Below, in pieces: positions 1 through 9,500 of a DNA stretch of 33,919 nucleotides; the first letter of the stretch is position 1, and each line of letters starts with the position of its first letter. This DNA comes from Chara braunii (Eukaryota; Streptophyta; Charophyceae; Charales; Characeae). The notes under the pieces were generated by a model. The model worked only from the letters and a program-made list of their open reading frames with translations. It was not told the DNA's origin and did not search any database. The position numbers and the translations under genes were made by a program. The stretch spans positions 1,765,385-1,799,303 of the forward strand of contig BFEA01000253.1 of NCBI GenBank assembly GCA_003427395.1. Reading direction: 5' to 3'.

Positions 1-908
1 ACTTGAGTCGCGGGTCGGTCCCTCGGTTAGGTGCATGATCAATCTGATAAGTGGTCTCTCTCTCTCGTATCGAAAAGAGTTGATTGGTTGTTGTGCAGGT
101 GCTGTTTTTCTTGATGACGTCTCGGGATTTATGCAATTGATTGATATGTGGATTGACGAACGCCCTTCGATCGGGCGCCAGCCTCCTGTATCTCCCGGAC
201 CGACGCGACCTTTTCCTTACGACGAGGAAAGGACACGTGTATGCGAGAGGGACGTACGAGAAGCTGTCGCACGGATCGGCGGACGGTATTACTTCTCTCC
301 TGAAAATCGTTGCTCCGGATTCGTGGATGTTGAATTTGTCATTATCGATACTCGCTTTCCTCCTTACTTGGTATTATTGCCCTTTAACGGGCTGATCGTC
401 ATTCCGTGGATGACAGTGGAACCCCACTAGCCTCGCACTCTGTGCACTGAGTGTCAGCGTTTCGAGCGCTACGAATCCAAGGGCTTTCACTACCGTATAC
501 GGAACGACGACGAACATAGAGAAAGAGCCACACGACTAAGACCCTCCACGTCAGACTCAGAACTGACCAGCGAGCGACGCCGTGACTTAATACGCAAGCG
601 AGACACGCGAAGCGTGCCGAAGCCTTTTTGCTCTAAACGAAGGGCCGTAGCACGGTGGGAAGTACGATAGTATTTTTTGGATTAAATTTGTATTCCTCTC
701 TCCTTTCGCGCCGAATTGTGCGCGCATTCTGCAATGCGCGAAAAGCACCCGACTTTCTTCATCGGACCGTCACGGGGGATTTCAGTTATGTCTGTGTCCC
801 CACACTCAATTTCCAAAAATCCTTGGCACACCCCCATCTTGCTGCTTTTCTGGGCCTCTTTTCCGCACTCTTAACACTCCGAACGAAAGACAGCACGGGG
901 CGTGAGGT
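1..908 (+). repeat. 5' LTR of element 1 (3' part only)
   Basis: This matches bases 11329-12238 with scattered substitutions and small indels. By comparison with the 3' LTR, the first roughly 1.9 kb (U3 and start of R) lie upstream of the window. The end is placed at GTGAGGT, directly before the TGGTATCGGAG primer-binding site; similarity to the 3' LTR stops there. The LTR does not end in the usual CA. Confidence 0.9.
35..670 (+). pseudogene. ORF0, LTR-encoded leader ORF (5' LTR copy, element 1)
   Basis: From an ATG at 35 the frame is open to a TAG at 428-430, then continues in frame to a TAG at 668-670. The other LTR copy has TGG at the first stop, so a G-to-A change probably broke it. The core carries GF-V-x-I-x-T-x-FPP, LLP and W motifs followed by a C-x2-C pair (CTEC, about residues 134-137), then a basic, Arg-rich tail. 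The same core occurs in the diverged LTR of element 2. Function unknown. The position in R/U5, ahead of the PBS and gag, would make it the first ORF on the genomic RNA. Confidence 0.6.
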
Positions 909-921
909 TGGTATCGGAGTC
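909..921 (+). other. Primer-binding site, element 1
   Basis: TGGTATCGGAGTC follows the LTR end directly. It resembles the plant initiator tRNA-Met PBS (TGGTATCAGAGCC), differing at two of 13 positions. The equivalent site in element 2 is TGGTATCGGAGCT. Both carry G where the plant site has A, which may reflect the host's tRNA. Confidence 0.75.
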
Positions 922-1640
922 GACATGTGTCGGTTCTGAGAATAGTGAGACGAGCTCGCGAGAGAAAGAGTCTTAAACAACCTGACCGCCTCAGTCCACC
1001 GGTCAAAACCACCTCGGTCCCTATCACCAATCTGCATTTAGCTCAGATAATCCACACTGCCACGACTAAACAGTCCGAATGAATGAATAACCTGTTGCAA
1101 ATGCAGGCCTCTCAAATGGATCGACTAGAACAGATCATGACCAAACTGGTAAAGGCTAATTCTGGCCCTTCTCGCCCCGTTCCTGCTCAGTACCCGTTGC
1201 TTACGGCTCCTCCCGCGGGTGGACCAGTTCACTCCGCCACTCCTCTTCAGATAGCTAATCCAGCAGGAAGAATCGAATGCTATGACTGCAAGCAACCAGG
1301 GCATTTCGCCTGAGAATGCCCTCACCCGAAACGCAATCAGCCACCTCATGTTGCTGCGCTCGTAGCGTTGAACCAGGGATGAGTGGTCGCGGTATTAGAA
1401 CAAGTAAGGGAGGCTTCCCCATTCATCACTGATCAGCCCCTCTCGGGTGATCAAGGCGCATCCACGTCAGGAGCCTCTGAAGCCGCGGATGTCGTCGATC
1501 CCACCGAGTACCTTCAGCTGGCCGGTCTGATCGGAGCGATTCGACCTGCCAAAGAAGAACTCGATTGAGTCGAACGAACATCAGAACCAGAACCTCAGTT
1601 TCAGACAGGAGAAATCGATCTCCTATAGACACTCAAACAG
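922..1640 (+). pseudogene. gag: gag remnant with CCHC zinc knuckle, element 1
   Basis: The frame containing 1083-1313 encodes a Gln/Met-rich segment and a zinc knuckle, CYDCKQPGHFA, broken at 1311-1313 by TGA where the family has a basic residue before the last Cys. The same frame continues with stops at 1380-1382, 1566-1568 and 1626-1628. Similar downstream segments in element 2 (24402-25043) support the alignment, including a PIPVGHLL-like stretch at 1653. Only about 370 bases separate the PBS from the knuckle, against about 1.1 kb in element 2, so the gag N-terminal domain is deleted. Gag normally forms the particle and binds RNA through the knuckle. Confidence 0.75.
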
Positions 1641-1652
1641 TTAGATATTCGA

Positions 1653-2408
1653 GTGCCAATCCCTGTAGGACATCTGTTGACTATATCCGAGGCCGCGAAT
1701 GACAAGCTTCTACAACAATGTCAGAAGAATCAGAATCGCTTCACCTATCAACGCGTACAACATATGCTGAAAAAGAAGCAAGAAGACAAAAACGAAGCTA
1801 ATCCGCCCCCAGTAGTCACCACAAACGCACCTGAACCAGCCCGAATCGCAGCTATGTCCTATGCTGATAAAGATCACTTTGTACGAGCGCGATCGGTCCT
1901 ATGGAAAAACGTGGAATGCGATTGTGAAGTTTAGGGCAAACCTTTTGATGCACTGATTGACACCGGATCATCGACAGTCGTCATCTCCTTGAACACAGTC
2001 CGAAAAACTGAACGATTGAACCCTATCCTTCCTCTACCCGGCAGGGATAACTACGTCTCGGTCGATGAGGAAGCCATGAATATCGTGGGAATCATTGAGA
2101 ATATCGCGATCAAGGTAGACCGAGTGCATGTGTTGGTTAGTGCGTTGGTCATTGACGTACATTTTTATTCAATATTGTTGGGATTACCCTGGGTGATGGC
2201 AGTAGGGGCTAAAGTCCATTTCGATTCAAGACAACTCATCCTCACTCAAACGGGAGGGAAGCCCCAGACTCTCCCTCTTCGAATCTCCACCCGATCCCCG
2301 CAGAAATATCCCGATATTGATCGGATAGGGATGATCCAGAATACTGAGAAATCCCCCTCGAACTCGGATTACCTTGTGCGGGAAGACGAGTTCAATGAGC
2401 ACGAGTAG
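1653..2408 (+). pseudogene. pro: Gag C-terminus and aspartic protease, element 1
   Basis: In frame with gag, this part contains the protease active-site motif DTGSS preceded by ALI (about 1956-1976) and a later hydrophobic LLGLPWV segment typical of the retropepsin fold. Protease would mature the Gag-Pol polyprotein in the particle. The frame is cut by TAG at 1932-1934, just before the active site, and by TAG at 2406-2408. Element 2 has the counterpart with DSGA. All these stops lie in one frame, so gag, protease and the following linker were probably a single ORF before decay. Confidence 0.8.
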
Positions 2409-2426
2409 GAGGGAGAACTGAAAGTA

Positions 2427-3023
2427 ATGCCCAACCACGAAGAGTGGAAACAGTTAGTCGAAATGTTCGATTGCGAAACGAAAGAGGAATTTCAGATGAT
2501 TCCAGCAACAACTCGGACGTTTGATCTAAGTTCGGGTAACAGCGACTCCAGCCGCCCCTTACCTACAGAAAATCAGACTCTCCCTACGACCTTTTTGGGA
2601 AAACCGATCTTGCAAATCTCAGACATGGCCGATCTTTTGGAACCCCCTCGCACATTATACGAGGGCACATTGTCCCTCCGAGCGAGGTATCAACAGATGA
2701 GTCAATACTTGGATCTCTCTGTCTCCCCTCCCCGATCACTACTCATGCAAGGAGCCGTGATCGCCCTGATCAAAGAAAAGGTGGAAGCCCCGATCACCGA
2801 CATTCCGGATCTCATGCAGGAAATGATGGAATTAACGGGAGTCTGGATAGCCAGAAGCACCGATGACCCTGAGACCGACGCTGAAATTAAAGAAACCGAA
2901 ATGATCAGTCCAACAAAATTGCAGATGATCGCTACCGTCTTTTCGGTCCGAACTAGCAGTTCCATGTTTCCAGCGTCTATGACAGGCGATCGCGAAGATT
3001 GGAGTGGATTGACACTCCGCTGA
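2427..3023 (+). pseudogene. Pol linker between protease and RT, element 1
   Basis: This 198-residue stretch is in frame with the protease and ends at a TGA (3021-3023). It aligns by eye with the N-terminal part of the element 2 RT ORF, sharing P-x-RTLYEG, L-x-ARY and M-x-AT-x-FS blocks, so it is a conserved linker of this lineage rather than random sequence. A frameshift and a TAA lie between it and the RT start near 3098. I recognise no catalytic motif in it. Confidence 0.65.
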
Positions 3024-3097
3024 GCTCGGGAAATAATACAATAATCGTCATTCCCAATCATGTCCCCAAGGATGTCCGATAATCTCTGATTAATATA

Positions 3098-3838
3098 TTG
3101 CATGGCTATGCTGACGCATTGAGTATGGATGACAGCGATATCGGGCTATCTACTGTAATTGAGCACGAGATCCTTACGGGGGATCATCCACCCATTAGTT
3201 GCGCTCCGTACCGATACTCACCGGCGCAGAGAGCCGCCGCGTTAAAAAGAATTAAGGAATTCGAAGCTAATGGTTGGATTGAGCCCGCTATCGGACCATG
3301 GTCGTTTCCAGTAGTGATTGTGTCAAAGAAAGTAGGAGGAATTCGCAATTGTATTGATTACCGAAAACTGAACGATATCATGATTAAAGATGTGTATCCT
3401 CTTCCCCGGATTGATGAATTGTTGGATGCTATTGGTGGTGCTCGATTCTTTAGCAAATTTGATATTCGACATCGATTCCACCATCTTCTGGTTCGAAAAG
3501 ACGACCGCTCGAAAACGACGTTCATTCTTTTCGAAGGAACTTGGCAATGGGTCGGATGTCCGATGGGGATTTGCAATGCCCCAACCACGATTCAACGCGC
3601 GATGAATATGGCCTTCCAGAATTTCGTGCGAAAAAACACGGCTGGCGCAAAGCATAATCAATTATTGTGTGATTGTATATATGGATGATATCCTTGTGTT
3701 CTCTACTTCCTATGAGTGACACGTGCAACACATTGAGTGGGCACTACACGCACTCAAGGACGCAGGGTTCAAGGTGGCGGTTGAAAAATGCCAGTTTTTT
3801 CTCACGGAGATCTCCTTCCTCGGGCACCTGTCTCGGGG
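3098..3838 (+). pseudogene. pol (RT): Reverse transcriptase, truncated before RNase H, element 1
   Basis: RT blocks are clear: WSFPVV, a DYRKLND motif, YPLPRIDELLD, FSKFDIR with the first catalytic Asp, WQWVGCPMGICNAP, and a YMDD box at 3678-3689. The YMDD lies in a different frame from the ORF 3098-3688, so a frameshift falls at about 3640-3660, and a TGA follows at about 3717. Similarity to element 2 ends at the EISFLGH block near 3830. The sequence then jumps to material lying just upstream of the PHD-like finger. The connection and RNase H domains are therefore deleted, and this copy cannot make a complete RT/RNase H. Confidence 0.88.
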
Positions 3839-3907
3839 ACCCCTTCTTCCCCTGCTGATTCCGGCCCTCTCGCCAGTTCGGCCTTCTTTGCCACCCTTCT
3901 CGATAGA

Positions 3908-4083
3908 TTCTGCTATTTTTGCACGTGTATCACACGTGTATCACACAGGTATACGGTGTGAATTGTCATCCTTTTGAGACCGGATTCATTGAGCGGGTAA
4001 ATTGTGTCACGTGTGTCAATCGTGCACACGGTGCATGTGTTCGATATCGAACAAGTAGTAGGGAATGGAAATGCCCTCTGTGT
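3908..4083 (+). pseudogene. PHD-like zinc finger in pol, element 1
   Basis: An FCYFC motif (C-x2-C, 3911-3922) is followed, one frame away, by CVTC, then H-x2-C and CPLC. Together they give C-x2-C ... C-x2-C-x4-H-x2-C-x12-C-x2-C, the Cys4-His-Cys3 order of a PHD finger. PHD fingers commonly read histone H3 tails, so a role in targeting integration is plausible but inferred. A short repeat (GTGTATCACAC twice, about 3925-3946) inside the finger probably caused the frameshift. Element 2 has the same finger at the same place between RNase H and integrase. Confidence 0.6.
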
Positions 4084-5551
4084 AGGATGAACAAACTATC
4101 TACTGAGATTCGATTCGAGGCTGCCCGTACGGACAACCCTGAATACGACGAAAAATACCGACGAGCGGAGGTCTGGACGGATAAAATCCTATCGGCTAAG
4201 CTGGCTGGGTTACCCTTGGACCATCTCACTAAGCACGGCAGACCTCGGGCTACCGAGAGATCTCGGGATTACCGATGGATCAACGGTCACCTAGAAAAGA
4301 GTAAAACTGACGGATCGGGACTATGGTTGACGGTTCCCCATCCTTTTCAGAGATATGACTGGACTAGGTCCGCGCACGAGGAACAGGCCGCTCATTTTGC
4401 GATACGTGTCACCGAGGCAACTATCGATCAAAATCGATGGTTCTGGTCTAATATCCGCGATGATGTGAAGCACGTGGTCGCTAACTGTCTACTCTGTGCT
4501 GCCGACCGCGCACCCCTTCGAGGGCCGAATACGATAGTTCCAACGGAGGTAGAACGACCCTTTCAGCGGGTCAGTATGGATACGACCGACATAGACGTGC
4601 CACCGACCCAACCATTGCGAATACTCCATCCTCTTGGTATTGATCGATCATTTCTCGAAGTATATCGAAGTCTACCCGTGTAGAACCCGAAAGGCCGTAG
4701 AAATAGCCACATACATCGATCGGTTTCTCTATACTCACCTAGATACGGAAGAAATTCTAACCGACAATGGTTCCGAGTTCAAAGGTGAGGTAGAGGAATT
4801 ACTCGCACGAAGAGGCATTACGGTTCAACATACGGCACCCCACGTTTCCCAGTCCAACGGGTTGACCGAAAATGCCAATCACATGATTAAGACTGCCCTC
4901 CGAAAAAAATTAGCGGCGCGTGACACGCGTCCCTGGCCCGAGATCGTATATCAGATTGTCGGAATTCACCGGGCCACCCCCAATGAATCCACGGGGTTCA
5001 CCACCTTCCAGCTTCAAACCAATAGCCTCCCCTGTGTCGATTACCAGGGCAACTCGGAAATTGCCGAAGCAGGGGGTAGAGACACGCGTGCCACCCTTAA
5101 GGCCAAGGCCGAAAGGTATGCCGATTTAATGGAGAGGGTCGTGCCTAAATTGGCCCGGAAGAGACAGAAAATGACCGAACTAGCCCACGGTAGACAGGTC
5201 CATAGCTACGAGGCTCGGAATGGAAATGCGGGCCCATAGCACCAATAAAAGTTAGGGGACCTGGTGCAAGTACGCAAATGTGCACGCGAGCGTAAACTCG
5301 CTCCCAAGTTTTCTGGTTGTTTCCGCGTCGTCGAACTCGGTGCCAACACGGTGCGCATCGCGCCCGAGGCAAGCGCCAGCCATAGCTCTGTCCCCATCGT
5401 CCGCCATACCTCTTATATCCGTCTCCTCCCTCCCTTTGATATCCCTCCATCTCCCTCGTTCGCTGAAGAAGAGAACGAAGACGGTCTAGCTCCACACTCG
5501 CTCTCCCCCTCCTGCTCTCCTCTTTCATCTTCTTCCCCGTCCTCGCCATGA
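4084..5551 (+). pseudogene. pol (IN): Integrase with C-terminal GPY/SH3-like domain, element 1
   Basis: An HHCC domain (H-x5-H near 4375-4395, CLLC near 4490) precedes a DDE core: MDTT (about 4576), TDNG (about 4760) and E in TENAN (about 4868), spaced D-x34-E by my count. A frameshift near 4640 splits the core between frames 3919-4683 and 4634-5239. The second frame meets a TAG at 5237-5239 and a TAA six bases later, then continues to 5551. That last part has the LVQVRK, KF-G-F and IV-HTSYIR pattern of the integrase C-terminus, then a Ser/Pro/acidic tail. Its TGA stop overlaps the ATG of ORF-A in ATGA. Confidence 0.85.
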
Positions 5552-5868
5552 GTTTCATCAAGGAACGAGCTCTTGGCGATCATCTGCTGCAGCCACGTGG
5601 CTACATCTCCGAGATCCGGCAAGTTCGTCATCCGCGGCTTAGTCCTGATCTGCGAAGGGTAGCGCAGTTTTTCTGCACCGAGGGAGTGTGTGCCGCTGCT
5701 GCGTTTCGATTCGCCAGGAGTCAGCAACGGTGGTATTGGCAGAGGTGGTAGCTCTTCATCGACGAGCGGCTCCAGGGACGAGCCAAGTCACCACGGTCGC
5801 TGCTTTCAGCGGCGACATCAGCACGATCAGCCCCTTGCGGCATACCGCGATCTTGACTTCCTTGCGGG

Positions 5869-7331
5869 CTGTGTGTCCGAAATTGGATTTAATGCGGGTT
5901 TCGCGTTGAAAAATTTCAACGCACGTTCAATTCGCGTTAAACTCCCGTTCAAACGCGAGTTGGATGCGAATTAACGGGGTCCGGGATTATTTGTTTCCTA
6001 TGCTAAAAATTATCCTAAAATAAAATTAAAAAAAATGCGGCTGTAGGTTTTGTTGAGAACTACAACCCTGTATTTTTATTTTTATTTTTTGATGCTTAAA
6101 TCTATTTTTTAAAAATAAAAAACATAAACACACTATGAAAAAACAAAAACTAAAATGAAATGAGTGTTTTTATTTTGCGTTTCACACAAATTTTTTAAGG
6201 GCTAAAACAAAAACAGAAAAAACAAATAAAAAATATAGGGTTGTAGATCTTTCAAAGATGTACAACAATTTATTTTTTATTTTATTTTTTTGGAACTTCG
6301 TGTATTTTTTAAAAAATCAAAACCATAAAAAGCAAATTAAAAAAAGGAAAAAAAGACACACACACAAACAAAATTGGGCCTGTAGCAGGTTGCATGAGTC
6401 TGCCGTCAGTTGGTTGAGGGAACCCAGGTCCTGGGCCGCCTGTGTGAATGTATGGAAAGCAGGCCCTGGGCTGGATACGGGTACTGGGCCAAACACAGGC
6501 CAAAGGCAGTTGGGGGCATGCAACCACCTCAGGCCCAAGGCCTGTTCTCGTTCGTGCTGTGCCTCAGGCTACCGGGGCCTACTGGAAGCTTCCTGGGACT
6601 GAACACAGGCAGGCCACTTCGATATAGCAAAGGGCCTGCCTCCACATTGGGCATGCGGGTGCTGGCTGCATACTGCGTAAGCGCTGCCGCGCTGTAGCTC
6701 GTGCCACTCACGCGCTCACGGGCGAGCAGGAAGGAGCACGCAGCCATAGCCGAGCTGCGCTGCTGTAAGCTGGGTGTGGCGCAGGGTGGTCCTTGGGTGC
6801 AAGTGGAATCTGTGTGTTGGGGAACGAGGTTGTGAGTAAGGCGAGACACACTCTCACGCGCAGGCACATACACACTTACACTTACACACACACACACACT
6901 TACAAACACACACATACACGCACACACTTACAAACACACACATACACTTACAAGCACAGACACACACACACACTCTTACAAACACACACATACACAAACA
7001 CATGCGCATACATTCATATTCATGCACAGACACACCTTCACGGCAGGCACACACATACACAGATACGCGCACACACAACACACCTACACACACATAACTG
7101 GGGCGTTGGGGGTTGGGGGATGTGGGGGCGGATGGGAGGTGCTTCAGGGGTTGGGGGGATTTTTTTTTTTTTTGCCTAGGGCCACGTGTTTCGGACCCCA
7201 CGCATCAATTCCGTTTTTCCGAAAAGTGCGGGAGCGGCCCATTTTTAACGCGAATTCAACGGGATCTTTTGGAGTTTAACGGGATTCAACGGGAGTTTAA
7301 TTCCCCCGTTCTGCGTTAAAAAGATACACAG
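5869..7331. mobile_element. Non-autonomous hAT-like insertion in ORF-A
   Basis: The 1463-bp insert is flanked by CTTGCGGG (5861-5868) and CTTGCAGG (7332-7339), an 8-bp target duplication with one G-to-A difference at a CpG. The ends are short imperfect TIRs: CTGTGTGTCC on the left and CTGTGTATCT on the reverse complement of the right. Subterminal repeats (AACTCCCGTT, TTCAACG, AACGCGAATT) occur near both ends, as in hAT elements. The interior is A/T-rich with a (CA)n tract and has no transposase. The ORF-A alignment with element 2 resumes exactly across it. The superfamily is inferred from duplication length. Confidence 0.75.
6850..7096. repeat. (CA)n-rich microsatellite
   Basis: An imperfect CA/CACACTTA repeat lies inside the hAT-like insertion. 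The His/Thr-rich or Cys/Val-rich frames across it are low-complexity artefacts. Confidence 0.9.
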
Positions 7332-7493
7332 CTTGCAGGAGTGGGTGCAGCAGGTGTCGACTGATTGGCATCACGGTCTCGCGCGCCCGGGCTACAATCT
7401 ATGTCGGACATCCGGGACGGACTTCGACGTTCGCACTTCTTCGCGTCAGCCAGCAGTCGCGCTCCCCACCCTCATCCCCTTTCAGCACCCCCA

Positions 7494-8549
7494 ATGAACC
7501 ACGCCGCTCCCCTCGCTCCTCTCTCCACCTTCGGTCTCCCCTCTTTTTTCCCCACCTTCTGGCAATCCGATCTCCATCCTCGCCTTTCTTTCTCCCTCGA
7601 GCCTCTCGCTGTGCCGCTCCTCGATCTTGGACATTGGCGGCTGTGTCGCGAGACCTTTGTCGATCTATCTGTGTGCTTGTCCCGAGTGCAGGTGACGTGG
7701 ACGCGGACCAGTGAGCAGCCTGCGTGCATCGAGTACCTGGAGCTGGTGATTTTGCACGCTTGGAGAACAGACGTGGAAGGTGATCTTCTTGGTTTCCTCT
7801 TCGGATCGGTGCGACCAGGCCATCGCCCGCCTATCGTTCAAGAACTCATCGTCCCGATCGTGCAATTGGCTGACGATCTCCCCCTCGACATCGTTTCGCA
7901 AAGCGACGACAGTCCCGCCCCGCACGTCATCCCGATTGCGTTAACACCGTACCTTCAGTGGACTACTTGCTTGGAGGAACCCGGGAGTGACAACACCTTG
8001 CCATCACGACAGGAGTACTTGAAGCCATACGGAATCATTGATCGTGCCTTCTATCCGAGGGAGCCTGAGGAGGTGCTTCAAGAAGCCACAAAAGAAGAAG
8101 GTGACGCCGACGAAGAAACGTCGGAAGAAGGAAGCTATAGTGAATACAGCGAAGGAGAGCAGAGTGAGGAGGAGGAGGAGCTAGAAGAAGAAGAAGACGA
8201 AGAGGAGGGAACCGGATGGGAGTGGGAGGACTTGCCGGAGGAAGCGGCGCGTACAGGTACGGAAGCGGAAGATCTCGAAGCGGCACGAAGAAGGGAAGAG
8301 ATCGCTGCCGAGAAAAACCAGTTGGAGATCGTCAGCGGGGCGAGCCTGTGCATCAACGACGACCCAACCAGGGATCCAGAGCCCCCCGAGCCCGAAGATG
8401 GCGGATCAGCAACCGCGGCTCCAAGCACATCACGGCGGAGACGGAGTCGGTCCCCCTCCCCCTCCACCCCAACCCGTCCCCCAGTTTGTCCACGCACCGA
8501 TGCGGGGAATCGGCCTTCGTCCCCGGTCGTTATCCCGCCGTCCCCTTGA
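7494..8549 (+). CDS. Accessory ORF-B, acidic/RS-tailed protein (element 1)
   Basis: An intact 351-residue ORF; the ATG lies in the ATGA that ends ORF-A. A globular-looking N-terminal half (about residues 1-190) contains FFPTFWQSDLHP, a WRTDVEGDLLGFLFGSVRPG motif and LPLDIVSQSDDSP. A strongly acidic run follows (about 200-245, Glu/Ser), then a charged Glu/Arg segment, then an RRRRSRSPSPST basic/SR-like motif and a Pro-rich tail. Element 2 has the same domain order at 18333-19425. The basic motif could be a nuclear localisation signal. There is no signal peptide or TM, so it is not a typical envelope. The last 152 nt overlap ORF-C. Function unknown; retention in two diverged elements supports coding. 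Confidence 0.65.
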   Translation: MNHAAPLAPLSTFGLPSFFPTFWQSDLHPRLSFSLEPLAVPLLDLGHWRLCRETFVDLSVCLSRVQVTWTRTSEQPACIEYLELVILHAWRTDVEGDLLGFLFGSVRPGHRPPIVQELIVPIVQLADDLPLDIVSQSDDSPAPHVIPIALTPYLQWTTCLEEPGSDNTLPSRQEYLKPYGIIDRAFYPREPEEVLQEATKEEGDADEETSEEGSYSEYSEGEQSEEEEELEEEEDEEEGTGWEWEDLPEEAARTGTEAEDLEAARRREEIAAEKNQLEIVSGASLCINDDPTRDPEPPEPEDGGSATAAPSTSRRRRSRSPSPSTPTRPPVCPRTDAGNRPSSPVVIPPSP

Positions 8550-9027
8550 TTACCTCACCCTTTGCCAGATCTCTACCCCCGTCACCTTCCCTCGCAACCC
8601 CTTCCCTCCCAATACTTTCGAGCACTTTTACTCCACCCGTCTCGCTGTCACCGTCCATCCCAGCCCTTCCCTTCAAGCCGCGAACCCTACGTTCTGTCTA
8701 CACGTCCTCCTGTTTAGTGTCGCGTGGCAACAGTGCAACGCAGTAGAAGTCTACTGCGTAATCACCGGGACCATCACCGCGTGCCGCCACCACAAACTGT
8801 TTCGTGCGGCACTCTTCCTCACTTTCTCCACCCTTTACCCTGACAACCTCGCCTCCCTCCCTCACAGCGGCGATCGGTTTCCCCACTTTCACCGGGTCAT
8901 CCGCTACGAAGAGCCCCCGATCACGGAGGAAGGGATGAACCGATACTTACCCCCGTTCCCCCCCAACCCTCCCCGTCGACACCCCTCCATGTATAATGTT
9001 TACTTTCCCATCCCCACACGACGTTGA
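8398..9027 (+). CDS. Accessory ORF-C (element 1), overlaps ORF-B
   Basis: An intact 209-residue ORF in the +1 frame relative to ORF-B, starting at an ATG inside it. Element 2 has an ATG at the matching place (18487, - strand). Residues about 15-30 are a poly-Pro stretch. A conserved block follows with RPRSLSRRPLD and TFPRNPFP, then a hydrophobic, Cys/His-containing centre (about 95-150) including EVYCVITG and FRAALFLTFSTLYPD, then a Pro-rich C-terminus. The hydrophobic parts are too broken for a confident TM call. I recognise no family. Translation would need leaky scanning, frameshifting or a spliced mRNA. Confidence 0.6.
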   Translation: MADQQPRLQAHHGGDGVGPPPPPPQPVPQFVHAPMRGIGLRPRSLSRRPLDYLTLCQISTPVTFPRNPFPPNTFEHFYSTRLAVTVHPSPSLQAANPTFCLHVLLFSVAWQQCNAVEVYCVITGTITACRHHKLFRAALFLTFSTLYPDNLASLPHSGDRFPHFHRVIRYEEPPITEEGMNRYLPPFPPNPPRRHPSMYNVYFPIPTRR

Positions 9028-9441
9028 GTGCCACGAGTCCCCCGAGCGGTATGAATCAGCAGTTTTCGCGAAGATCATGCCATTGACGATGACGTCAACT
9101 TACGCTCTGATTTGATCGACTATGCTGGACTAGGGTTGCAGAGCACACGGAGATCTGATGGACCATGATGGTGCCACCTGGACGATCTCCGAAGCTCGAA
9201 GGACAGGGGTTGCATATGACAGGCCTGCAGAGAGCGGGATCTGAAACCGCACAAGTCGGCGTGATCCACGAAGATCTTGCCTCGGATGTTGTTGCCAGCT
9301 CATCATGCTCATCCAAGCTCCTACTTCGCCTTGCTTCTTCGTTCCTTGTACTTCTTCTAGTTTCTTCGTCCCCTCACTTTGTTCAAGCTTTCATGCAATC
9401 AGGAGATCGCATAAATTTTGGAACCCCCTGCGCGTCACATA
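9028..9441 (+). other. 3' untranslated segment before the 3' LTR, element 1
   Basis: No convincing coding sequence. It ends in TTGGAACCCCCTG and a GTCACATATGTGAC palindrome (9434-9447) spanning the LTR start at 9442. Element 2 has closely similar sequence at the same place. No classic purine-rich polypurine tract is seen. Confidence 0.6.
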
Positions 9442-9500
9442 TGTGACGAACTACTTCCCGACCCCATGCTATCTTTCGTACCCCCTTGGCCCAATACCCT

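Larger units (their letters stand above)
5548..7497 (+). pseudogene. Accessory ORF-A, element 1, split by a transposon
   Basis: The ATG at 5548 sits in the ATGA that ends pol. The left part (5548-5868) encodes MSFIKERALGDHLLQPRGYI and related residues matching ORF-A of element 2. It is frameshifted near 5720, so the direct frame stops at 5749-5751. The right part (7332-7497) resumes the alignment with an EW ... ARPGYNL block and ends CAA TGA. That TGA overlaps the ATG of ORF-B at 7494. The 5869-7331 insertion separates the parts. The ancestral product would be about 170 residues. There is no signal peptide or membrane segment, and I recognise no family. Confidence 0.6.

Noticed and set aside
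6793-7201. His/Thr-rich and Cys/Val-rich ORFs at 6793-7201
   Set aside because: Translations of the (CA)n microsatellite in both strands.
8035-8497. Antisense Ser/Leu-rich ORFs opposite ORF-B (also 18362-18845)
   Set aside because: Shadows of the Glu-rich and Pro-rich codons on the other strand; they show no independent motif.
7494-9027. Envelope gene in ORF-B/ORF-C
   Set aside because: No signal peptide, no clear transmembrane anchor and no Cys-rich ectodomain; an acidic/SR protein is unlike an envelope.
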